DNA of 5,106 bases, taken from NCBI GenBank assembly GCA_007133995.1, contig SLLP01000143.1, positions 1 to 5,106 on the forward strand, read 5' to 3'. Shown in pieces: positions 1-5,106 of this stretch. Numbering within the stretch: position 1 is the first letter of the stretch; every line of letters begins with the position of its first letter. A program made the position numbers and the translations under genes. The notes beneath the pieces are model-generated. The model was not told the DNA's origin. It saw only the letters and a list, made by a program, of their open reading frames with translations, and searched no databases. The stretch is from Balneolales bacterium (GTDB taxonomy: Bacteria > Bacteroidota > Rhodothermia > Balneolales > Natronogracilivirgulaceae).

Positions 1-2
1 CA

Positions 3-2441
3 CCGGTCGCCCTGAAAGCAGTCGCCCTGTATCCCACAGGATCCCACCAGCTGCAGCCTCTTATGATCATCGAAGATCCCGGTACGGGAGTAGCGGCCAT
101 CGCCAGGCCATTTCACAAGGAGTTCGCCGAAAACAGCTACCGGTTCCGGAATCAGGAAATTCAGATCCTGCACCTGGAGAACCAGCGGATTTTTGCGGCG
201 CAGATACAAAACTGGATTTTCATAAGCAGGAACAGCGCTGCCATTGAGAACAGTATCATGGCTTACGCCGGTGAACATCCGGGCATTGCAATATCCAAAG
301 ATGAGATTGCTTCGGGCAGCTATCTGCTGAACACCCCGGAGCTCGGCAACTGGCTCAGCCTGCTCGGGGCGCCCCGCTACCTTCCAAGATTTTCCGATCT
401 TTTTGATGGCAGCGGTCCGACTGTACTCAGTGTCAGCAGCGATACCTACGACGACCCGATCTTTGATATCAGGCTAAGCGGAGAAATACCGCTCGAAGAC
501 ACCGGGCTGTCCGGGTTTATGAGTTCTTTTGCTGCAGAGCCCGCATCATTCGACCTGGATCGCTACATCCCAAATGACGCCGCCTTCTTTACTGTCTTCC
601 ACCAGGAACCCGGGTCCGCTACTTTAGATGGCATGAGGCAGGCTGGCCGGCTTGATTCGCTGCTGCTCTCCGATAGCGGCATGGTTGAAAATATCCGGCA
701 GTTACTGGCTCCTGCAACCGCCTTTGTCACATTTGAGGCCAGCGGTTTTCTCTCGGTTGGAGAGCATATGTATCTGCGCAGGCTTAGCGATCCCTCCGGG
801 TTTATCGGTTTGATGCGGGATCTCCAGCGCGACGGTTTTATTGAAGTCAGCAACGATGTCTACTACATTAACAGTCCGGTGTTTGGACAAATCCTGGGAG
901 GGTCGCATAGCCGTCTAACCGATTTTTATGTAATTCGGTCTGCCAACGCTGCCATCATCACTAAAAGGTCCGGCCTGGCACGCCGAATTGACCAGGACAG
1001 GCGCAGACGGGCTGTCTACTATTACGATGATGCCTACATGGCCATCAGAGAACGCCATCCGGATGAAGTAAGCGCCTGGATATATTTCCGGACATCTCCT
1101 CTGCTCAACTATCTAGACCCCATGCTCAATCCGTTGAATCATGCCAGGTTTCTGGGCTCTCTGCTCGATATAGGAGCAGTCAGCCTGGTGCGGGGCGGAG
1201 ACAGCATGTCACTTACCATGGATACGTATTTCAGCGAGGACCGTACTGACCCGGTACGTGATGTCTGGGTATTTGACCTCAAGGGGGCTCGTATCACCGG
1301 AAAGCCGACACTTGCCAATATCGGCGGCGGGTCACGGGATGAGCTGGTGATTGCTACTGAAAGCAATCATATCTACGGTATAGCTGCCGACGGAACCGGA
1401 TTCCTGGAAGTGAATACGGGTAATGACCGCCCACTCGGTTCACCCCTGGTCTACGACTGGTATGGTAACAACCAGCATGCCATCCTTATCGCAGCCGGAA
1501 ATAAAATCTACGCCTGGAATACACGCGGCATCCCGCTTCCCAACTTCCCGGTAACCATGGACGAGCGCATCACAACACCGCTTACCCTTGGCGATGTGGC
1601 CCGTGATGGCCGGCCGGAAATGATAGTCACTACAGCAGACCGGAAGGTGCATGTTCTCGATCAGCGGGGACGCAATATTCAGGGATGGCCCCAGGACATC
1701 AACATTCAGGCTTCACAACAGCCGGTCTTTAATGACTTCACCGATGAGCATACCCTTTGGATCACTGCCGGAAACGGGTTATTCGGTTTTTCTCCGCGCG
1801 GCAACCTGCGTGACGGTTACCCGGTTTTCATTGAGTCCGATCTGGGCCCGGTCACCTTTCACGGCCGGCACATTCTTGCCGGGGCCGCAGACGGACACCT
1901 CTATGCCATTGGCCGGGAACCTTTCTTCGCCGACTCGCTTGTAGTTGCACCTGATAATAACGGCTTTTCCAATATCCAAAATAATGGTCAGAACAATCAC
2001 AGCCAGCTGATTGTGCGCCGTGTTTATGTCGGAAATTCGCCGATACTTAACGCACCCATTGTACAGACGCTGACATTGGACCACGATAACGGCCAACGCA
2101 TTCGTGAACTGATGATCGGGATACAGAGTCTGAACGGCAATCTGTTCCTGCTAAACGAAGGCGGTCAGCTTAGAATGACACGGAATATAGGCCAGCCTTC
2201 TGCTTCTTATGGAAATATGCTGGTAACCGATCTGAACGGCAACGGCAAACCGGACCTTGTCGGTGTTTCCAATACCGGCAGAGTTTACGCCTGGCAGGTT
2301 GAGTCCGGTGAACCGGTCGGTGACATTCCGTCTGCATCCTTGCGCTATCCGATGGTGACAAATATCCAGGGAACCGGTGAACGGGAGCTGATCGGGCAAA
2401 CCCGGGACGGCCTGCGCTGCTGGTCCTTTCGGCGGCCATGA
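3..2441 (+). CDS. Large two-part protein, 5'-truncated: duplicated N-terminal module plus FG-GAP/VCBS-like beta-propeller
   Basis: The frame is open to the left edge. The 20 codons before the first ATG (63) look like coding sequence, and that ATG has no Shine-Dalgarno, so I treat the gene as 5'-truncated with 812 residues visible. Counting from the ATG at 63, residues 1 to about 392 form an alpha/beta region that seems to hold two copies of one module (I54-S58 ISRNS matches I299-S303 ITKRS). The module loosely recalls DUF3352-type proteins; this is a family impression, not a proven match. Residues about 400-792 contain about eight repeats of the form 'hydrophobic strand, G-D/N-rich loop, E/D-L-hydrophobic strand, G-x-hYAW'. 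Examples are IYGIAADG (437-444), IYAWNTRG (482-489), HLYAIGRE (612-619) and VYAWQVES (741-748). One loop, D723-D731 (DLNGNGKPD), fits the calcium-binding DxNxDGxxD pattern of FG-GAP/integrin-like propellers. I infer a secreted or membrane-anchored envelope protein; any signal peptide or anchor lies outside the window. No catalytic motif was recognised. The gene ends in TGA, 23 bases from the convergent SDR gene. Confidence 0.85.
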   Translation, partial: PVALKAVALYPTGSHQLQPLMIIEDPGTGVAAIARPFHKEFAENSYRFRNQEIQILHLENQRIFAAQIQNWIFISRNSAAIENSIMAYAGEHPGIAISKDEIASGSYLLNTPELGNWLSLLGAPRYLPRFSDLFDGSGPTVLSVSSDTYDDPIFDIRLSGEIPLEDTGLSGFMSSFAAEPASFDLDRYIPNDAAFFTVFHQEPGSATLDGMRQAGRLDSLLLSDSGMVENIRQLLAPATAFVTFEASGFLSVGEHMYLRRLSDPSGFIGLMRDLQRDGFIEVSNDVYYINSPVFGQILGGSHSRLTDFYVIRSANAAIITKRSGLARRIDQDRRRRAVYYYDDAYMAIRERHPDEVSAWIYFRTSPLLNYLDPMLNPLNHARFLGSLLDIGAVSLVRGGDSMSLTMDTYFSEDRTDPVRDVWVFDLKGARITGKPTLANIGGGSRDELVIATESNHIYGIAADGTGFLEVNTGNDRPLGSPLVYDWYGNNQHAILIAAGNKIYAWNTRGIPLPNFPVTMDERITTPLTLGDVARDGRPEMIVTTADRKVHVLDQRGRNIQGWPQDINIQASQQPVFNDFTDEHTLWITAGNGLFGFSPRGNLRDGYPVFIESDLGPVTFHGRHILAGAADGHLYAIGREPFFADSLVVAPDNNGFSNIQNNGQNNHSQLIVRRVYVGNSPILNAPIVQTLTLDHDNGQRIRELMIGIQSLNGNLFLLNEGGQLRMTRNIGQPSASYGNMLVTDLNGNGKPDLVGVSNTGRVYAWQVESGEPVGDIPSASLRYPMVTNIQGTGERELIGQTRDGLRCWSFRRP
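1260..2438 (+). other. C-terminal beta-propeller region with about eight blade-like repeats
   Basis: This is the propeller part of the large plus-strand protein (residues about 400-792 counted from the ATG at 63). Blade-like units begin near residues 415, 459, 504, 552, 595, 663, 716 and 761. Most have a P/G-x-hydrophobic entry strand, a 'D-x-x-x-D/N-G-x-x-E/D' turn, a short hydrophobic strand, then a G-x-hY-hydrophobic strand. The unit starting near 595 is followed by an insertion (about 621-660) rich in asparagine (DNNGFSNIQNNGQNNHSQ). Such propellers usually serve binding or scaffolding and are common in secreted or surface proteins. The unit count was made by eye and could be seven plus a partial one. 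Confidence 0.65.
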
Positions 2442-2464
2442 GCTGCAATTTTGTACAAGCTCGT
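2442..2464. other. Convergent intergenic gap with weak inverted repeats
   Basis: Only 23 bases separate the stop of the plus-strand propeller gene from the stop of the minus-strand SDR gene. Short inverted repeats span the junction: GAGCTG (2440-2445) with CAGCTC (2466-2471), GAGCT (2440-2444) with AGCTC (2458-2462), and ATTTTG (2448-2453) with CAAAAT (2474-2479). The central TTGTACAA (2451-2458) is itself palindromic. None forms a GC-rich stem followed by a T-run, so I do not call a Rho-independent terminator. Transcripts from both sides probably overlap here, or stop by a Rho-dependent route or inside the opposite gene. Confidence 0.4.
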
Positions 2465-3385
2465 TCAGCTCTTCAAAATCTGACCTAGAGCCTGTCCGAT
2501 ATCATCGTAGTGGAAAGTAAAACCGTTTTCGCGAAGCCTTGCAGGTATGGCTCTGTGACTGTTTGTTATCATCGAGGCCGCATCATTGCCGAGAACCATG
2601 TTCAGTGCAAATTCCGGCACTCTGAACAAGGAGGGCCTTGAAATCACATCTCCAAGCGCCCTTGCGAATTCATTCATGGTGACGGGCTTCGGTGCAGTTG
2701 CATTAAAAGGGCCTGCCAAATCCTTATTACGGACAGCAAACACCATCGATTTACAGATATCGTCGATGTGTATCCAGGGAAAATATTGGGTTCCGGATCC
2801 AACTGAGCCACCTATAAAAGATTTAAAAACAGGCAGCAAGGTGGCCAGCGCACCACCCTCCCTTCCCAGCGTGACGCCCGTGCGTGAAAGGACCACCCGA
2901 ATGCCCAGGCTCTCGGCGTTCAAAGCTGTATTCTCCCAGTCTTGGCACATCCTGGCGAGAAAGTCATTTCCAGCTCCACGCTTTTCGGTAAGTTTCTCGG
3001 ATCCGCAATCACCATAATAACCTACGGCCGAACCCGAAAGAAATACATCCGGTTTTTTATCCAGACGTTTCATTGCATCGACCAGTGACCGGGTTGTCTG
3101 AATACGACTGTCATACAACCTCTTTTTAACACTGCTGGTCCATCGCTTACCAAACAGGTTCTCGCCGGCAAGATTCACCACAACATCGCACCCCTTCATG
3201 TAAAGCGATAAATCCGTTCCCAGCGGTACAAACTGCACCCGGGCGCCGTCGTCTTTGCCCTTAGCCCGTGCGGCATGTTTATCCGGATTCCGGGTTGCAA
3301 TGGTAACCGAATCACCCAGTTCAAATAAAAGCTGAGAGAGATGCCAGCCAATAAATCCGGTGCCGCCTGTCAGAAAAACGTTCAT
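2465..3385 (-). CDS. TIGR01777 family NAD(P)-binding epimerase-like protein (YfcH/SDR39U1 type)
   Basis: A 306-residue extended short-chain dehydrogenase/reductase homologue, close to the usual length of about 300 for this family. The N-terminus carries the Rossmann dinucleotide-binding loop GGTGFIG (7-13). NLAGE (71-75) is the family's version of the SDR NxAG motif. GSAVGYYGD (118-126) holds the Ser and Tyr region corresponding to the SDR active site. SRTGVTLG (167-174), WIHIDD (204-209) and GPFNATAP (225-232) are typical of TIGR01777 proteins. The last 50 or so residues (about 256-303) match the C-terminal DUF1731 pattern, with RVPEFAL, LGNDA, IPARL and NGFTF. The E. coli relative YfcH has no settled substrate, so the reaction is unknown; a cytosolic NADP-dependent epimerase or reductase is the family expectation. 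The ATG start is supported by GGAG seven bases upstream. It is the last gene of the minus-strand cluster, 26 bases after cdsA. The sequence looks intact. Confidence 0.95.
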   Translation of the reverse strand: MNVFLTGGTGFIGWHLSQLLFELGDSVTIATRNPDKHAARAKGKDDGARVQFVPLGTDLSLYMKGCDVVVNLAGENLFGKRWTSSVKKRLYDSRIQTTRSLVDAMKRLDKKPDVFLSGSAVGYYGDCGSEKLTEKRGAGNDFLARMCQDWENTALNAESLGIRVVLSRTGVTLGREGGALATLLPVFKSFIGGSVGSGTQYFPWIHIDDICKSMVFAVRNKDLAGPFNATAPKPVTMNEFARALGDVISRPSLFRVPEFALNMVLGNDAASMITNSHRAIPARLRENGFTFHYDDIGQALGQILKS

Positions 3386-3392
3386 AACGGTA

Positions 3393-3396
3393 CTCC
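3393..3396 (-). promoter_or_regulatory. Ribosome binding site of the SDR epimerase-like gene
   Basis: On the minus strand GGAG (within ACGGAGTA) lies seven bases before the ATG whose first base is 3385. It sits in the 26-base gap after the cdsA stop, so the SDR gene can initiate independently although it is probably co-transcribed. It supports the chosen start. Confidence 0.7.
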
Positions 3397-3411
3397 GTTG
3401 ATCACATTGGA

Positions 3412-4227
3412 CTACAATATGGAAAAGTAATGCAGAATACTAAAATAAACAGCAGCGGCCGGGGCTGAAAAAAGGACCGCATCAAAACGGTCATAAAGTC
3501 CGCCATGACCGGGCATAAGTCCTGAGGAATCCTTGATCCCCGATGCCCGCTTCAGCTTGCTTTCGGACAAATCACCGGCCGGGCCAAACAATCCCGTCAA
3601 GAGGGCAAAGGGTATAGCGGTTTTCAAGTCAAGAGGAAAACCGGGTATCAAAATCATGCAGAGACCCAGAGCAAGAAAGCAGCCAAGAAAACCCCAGACA
3701 AATCCTTCAACCGTTTTTGCCGGACTAATTTTAGGAGCCAGGCGATGCCTGCCCATAGTCTTGCCGCCGGCAAAAGCAAAAATGTCGTTGGACCATACCA
3801 TCACAACAAGTGTGAACGCAAGGATAAAACCGGTCATATTATCGCCGAAATTTCTGAGCACAAGCAATCCGGAAAAAAGGGCCGGCACCATTATGCCGAC
3901 AGAAAGCGTGGTCAACAAATGCTTCCAGCCTTCACTGTGATCATGGAAAACTTCTGTTACCAGTATAAGAAGCAGTACAGCAAGAATGATTAACCACGAA
4001 ATTTCAGGATGAATGGCCATCATCATTACAGGGACACCAAGAAGCAACGCCATGATTTTTCTGGCATGAAGACTCTGTTTGTCCAGCATGTTTATGATTT
4101 CGAGCTGGATGATCATGGATATCAGAACCAACATTACCGCAAAAAACCATCCCCCCAGCCATAGGGCATAGAGAAAGACCGGCGCAGCGATCAATGAAGA
4201 AATAATTCGTTTTAGCAACTCAGGCAC
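3412..4227 (-). CDS. cdsA: Phosphatidate cytidylyltransferase (CDP-diacylglycerol synthase)
   Basis: This integral inner-membrane enzyme converts CTP and phosphatidate to CDP-diacylglycerol and pyrophosphate, the branch point to phosphatidylserine/-ethanolamine and phosphatidylglycerol/cardiolipin. At 271 residues it has normal length. The complete CDP-DAG synthase signature lies at S223-D249: SKLKR (223-227), KD (232-233), PGHGG (239-243) and YDRFD (245-249). The acidic D219 in GPAGDLSE precedes it. A second conserved block runs from N147-D148 (WSNDIFAFAGGKTMG, 145-159) to ISPAKTVEG (167-175). About eight or nine hydrophobic segments cover the rest, for example near 10-43, 58-92, 107-152, 175-216 and 251-270. 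The start is GTG, preceded by GGAG at nine bases, and that site overlaps the stop of the upstream DUF2007-like gene; no nearby ATG gives a better start. The gene stands 12 bases after its upstream neighbour. In some Bacteroidota cdsA lies beside ftsH; here its neighbours are a CPBP protease, a DUF2007-like protein and an SDR. Confidence 0.97.
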   Translation of the reverse strand: MPELLKRIISSLIAAPVFLYALWLGGWFFAVMLVLISMIIQLEIINMLDKQSLHARKIMALLLGVPVMMMAIHPEISWLIILAVLLLILVTEVFHDHSEGWKHLLTTLSVGIMVPALFSGLLVLRNFGDNMTGFILAFTLVVMVWSNDIFAFAGGKTMGRHRLAPKISPAKTVEGFVWGFLGCFLALGLCMILIPGFPLDLKTAIPFALLTGLFGPAGDLSESKLKRASGIKDSSGLMPGHGGLYDRFDAVLFSAPAAAVYFSILHYFSIL

Positions 4228-4236
4228 CCGGCCACA

Positions 4237-4242
4237 CTCCTA
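4237..4242 (-). promoter_or_regulatory. cdsA ribosome binding site overlapping the upstream stop codon
   Basis: On the minus strand TAGGAG runs from 4242 to 4237. Its TAG is the stop codon of the DUF2007-like gene, and GGAG is the cdsA Shine-Dalgarno, nine bases before the GTG start at 4227. This decides the GTG start. It suggests that ribosomes ending on the upstream gene help cdsA initiation. Confidence 0.75.
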
Positions 4243-4593
4243 TTTATCCTGTTTATCTTCCTCCTCACCGGGATCTTTGTCCCCGCGGGGAGCTTCATTG
4301 TCGGCTTCATCATTCTCTGGTTCACCTTTTCCCTCATAATCGATTTTACCCTCTTTCCACTCTTCAAGTGCCTTTTTGGCATCAGCGGCCTGGTCTGCCG
4401 GCACATAGACAAACAGTGCGGAGAGATCGCCGAAATTCACAGTGTAGGCGCTGTCCTTTTTTGACAAAACTTCACAGGTCAATCCATGATCCTGGAGAAA
4501 TGCCTGGACAAGGCGGGCCTCACTTTCGATGCTGGTTTCATATACACAGGTCCAGTCATCTACATTATCCGGTTTTATTTTATCACTAAACAT
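4240..4593 (-). CDS. Small DUF2007-like protein with acidic C-terminal tail
   Basis: A 117-residue soluble protein. Residues about 16-79 resemble the DUF2007 ('putative signal transducing protein') fold. A first strand CVYET (16-20) is followed by the helix SEARLVQAFLQDHGL (24-38), which fits the family pattern of 'E-A-x-h-h-x-x-h-L-x-x-x-G-h'. Then come strands near TCEVLSK (39-45) and SALFVYVPAD (58-67), with the closing helix QAADAKKALEEW (68-79). From residue 84 to the end the chain is low-complexity and very acidic (GEPENDEADNE, GEEEDKQDK), so it is probably disordered. There is no signal peptide or membrane segment. The biochemical role of DUF2007 is unknown; related small domains are thought to bind partners, as in GlnB-like folds. 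The ATG start lies three bases after the CPBP stop and has GGAAG six bases upstream, inside the CPBP coding end. Its tight position between a membrane protease and cdsA suggests co-expression, possibly as a regulator or adaptor of a membrane partner, which is speculation. Confidence 0.85.
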   Translation of the reverse strand: MFSDKIKPDNVDDWTCVYETSIESEARLVQAFLQDHGLTCEVLSKKDSAYTVNFGDLSALFVYVPADQAADAKKALEEWKEGKIDYEGKGEPENDEADNEAPRGDKDPGEEEDKQDK

Positions 4594-4596
4594 AAT

Positions 4597-5106
4597 TTAC
4601 TTCCGCTTGGTTGTATGGTTGATGAATCGCAGCAACATAATCGTGACTCCTAAACTTATCAACACCAGCCATAAGGGCGGTAGTTCAGTTGCTGCCATTT
4701 GTTCCATCATGTATTCAGGATACATGGAAGCCAGGACAACGCTGCCTCCATTATTTACAAAGTGGCCTGCCATGGCCGGCAACAGGCTGTCGGATTTCCA
4801 GACGATCCATGCCAGCAGCATGCCAATTGCGGCCAGAGGAATGACCTGCGTCAGCCGGATATGGTAAATCCCGAAAAGCAGACCACCGATGATGATGGCC
4901 GCCCATATTCCCCACGATTTCTCCAGTGCCCGCTGAAAATAGCCTCGAAACAGCACTTCTTCACAAACCGAGGGAACAAGTCCCACATGAATCAAAGTGA
5001 GCAGGACGACATGATCACCTGTAAGAAAATTTTTCAACATTTCGATCTGACTTTCCTCAAAAGCGATGTAGCCGTCACCAAACGGTATCTGTGCATTTAT
5101 CCATGA
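4597..5106 (-). CDS. CPBP family intramembrane metalloprotease, 5'-truncated
   Basis: A member of the CPBP (CAAX protease/bacteriocin-processing, Abi) family of membrane glutamic/metallo-type proteases. The frame stays open to the right edge, and 23 further plausible residues precede the first internal Met (5040), so the gene is 5'-truncated with 170 residues visible. Family members usually have about 250-320, so the N-terminal membrane segments are missing. Counting from the Met at 5040, all three family motifs are present: EEVLFRG (27-33, the EExxxR motif), FGIYH (56-60, the FxxxH motif) and HFVNN (93-97, the HxxxN motif). The active site therefore looks complete. Hydrophobic segments lie near 11-26, 46-61, 65-81 and 123-140, ending in a basic tail (KRK). 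Substrate is unknown: some relatives process prenylated peptides or bacteriocins or give self-immunity, but most bacterial members have no known substrate. It is the most upstream visible gene of the minus-strand cluster; the operon promoter should lie beyond the right edge. No bacteriocin gene is visible nearby. Confidence 0.92.
   Translation of the reverse strand, partial: SWINAQIPFGDGYIAFEESQIEMLKNFLTGDHVVLLTLIHVGLVPSVCEEVLFRGYFQRALEKSWGIWAAIIIGGLLFGIYHIRLTQVIPLAAIGMLLAWIVWKSDSLLPAMAGHFVNNGGSVVLASMYPEYMMEQMAATELPPLWLVLISLGVTIMLLRFINHTTKRK
4600..4604 (-). promoter_or_regulatory. Ribosome binding site of the DUF2007-like gene, inside the CPBP coding end
   Basis: On the minus strand GGAAG (4604-4600) lies six bases before the ATG at 4593. 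It falls within the last Arg and Lys codons of the CPBP gene. With the three-base gap between stop and start, this arrangement favours translational coupling of the two genes. Confidence 0.6.

Noticed and set aside
63..65. ATG at 63 as the true start of the propeller gene
   Set aside because: The frame is open to the left edge with coding-like residues (PVALKAVALYPTGSHQLQPL), and no Shine-Dalgarno precedes this ATG; it is simply the first Met visible.
1779..2096. Minus-strand open frame of 105 codons inside the propeller gene
   Set aside because: It lies antisense to a clearly coding frame, has no recognised domain, and its composition is what a shadow of the real gene gives. Other antisense frames in this gene (for example 563-853 and 2170-2448) were rejected for the same reason.
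2440..2471. Rho-independent terminator between the convergent genes
   Set aside because: The best stem is six base pairs with a 20-base loop, and it lacks a following T-run on either strand.
3533..3940. Plus-strand open frame of 135 codons opposite cdsA
   Set aside because: It is antisense to the CdsA signature region, is rich in Lys, Arg and Pro as expected for a shadow frame, and shows no domain.
5038..5040. Met at 5040 as the start of the CPBP gene
   Set aside because: The same frame continues to the right edge without a stop, the residues before the Met (for example PFGDGYIAFEESQIE) look like family sequence, and the N-terminal membrane segments are still missing.
4529..5106. Plus-strand open frames opposite the CPBP and DUF2007-like genes
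   Set aside because: The opposite strand carries complete CPBP motifs and tight operon spacing; these plus-strand frames have no recognised domain and no convincing ribosome binding site.
4597..5106. CPBP gene as bacteriocin immunity or phage-abortive-infection (Abi) function
   Set aside because: There is no bacteriocin, toxin, ABC exporter or other defence gene in the window; its neighbours are housekeeping, so a defence role cannot be supported.

Overview
The window reads as ordinary bacterial chromosome: five protein-coding genes fill almost all of it. One gene lies on the plus strand (3-2441). It converges on a compact four-gene minus-strand cluster (5106 to 2465). Base composition is moderate, with GC roughly half by eye. 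I see no rRNA, tRNA, insertion sequence, CRISPR array, long repeat or phage gene. The style suggests a Gram-negative member of the wider Bacteroidota group, perhaps Rhodothermota/Balneolota: a large repeat-containing beta-propeller protein sits next to CPBP protease, DUF2007-type and cdsA genes. That placement is a low-confidence inference, because the window holds no taxonomic marker.

Left part: a large plus-strand gene enters from beyond the left edge, so its true N-terminus is missing. The visible 812 residues appear to hold two related alpha/beta repeats, loosely like DUF3352-type proteins, followed by a C-terminal FG-GAP/VCBS-like beta-propeller of about eight blade-like units. A cell-envelope or extracellular role is likely. 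The specific function is unknown.

Right part, read leftwards on the minus strand: the C-terminal part of a CPBP-family intramembrane metalloprotease (5' end beyond the right edge), a small DUF2007-like protein with a long acidic tail, the phosphatidate cytidylyltransferase CdsA (GTG start), and a TIGR01777/YfcH-type extended SDR epimerase-like protein. The gaps are 3, 12 and 26 bases. Each downstream gene has its own Shine-Dalgarno sequence, and those of the DUF2007-like and cdsA genes overlap the preceding coding end or stop. This fits one transcript with translational coupling. The promoter would lie outside the window, upstream of the CPBP gene.

Functionally, cdsA is the only gene with a well-defined reaction: it makes CDP-diacylglycerol for phospholipid synthesis. 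The two membrane proteins suggest a loose envelope or membrane theme for the operon, but no shared pathway can be shown. I did not find a convincing previously undescribed system. The points most worth checking are the internal duplication and two-part architecture of the large protein, the DUF2007-cdsA coupling, and the convergent junction with no clear terminator.
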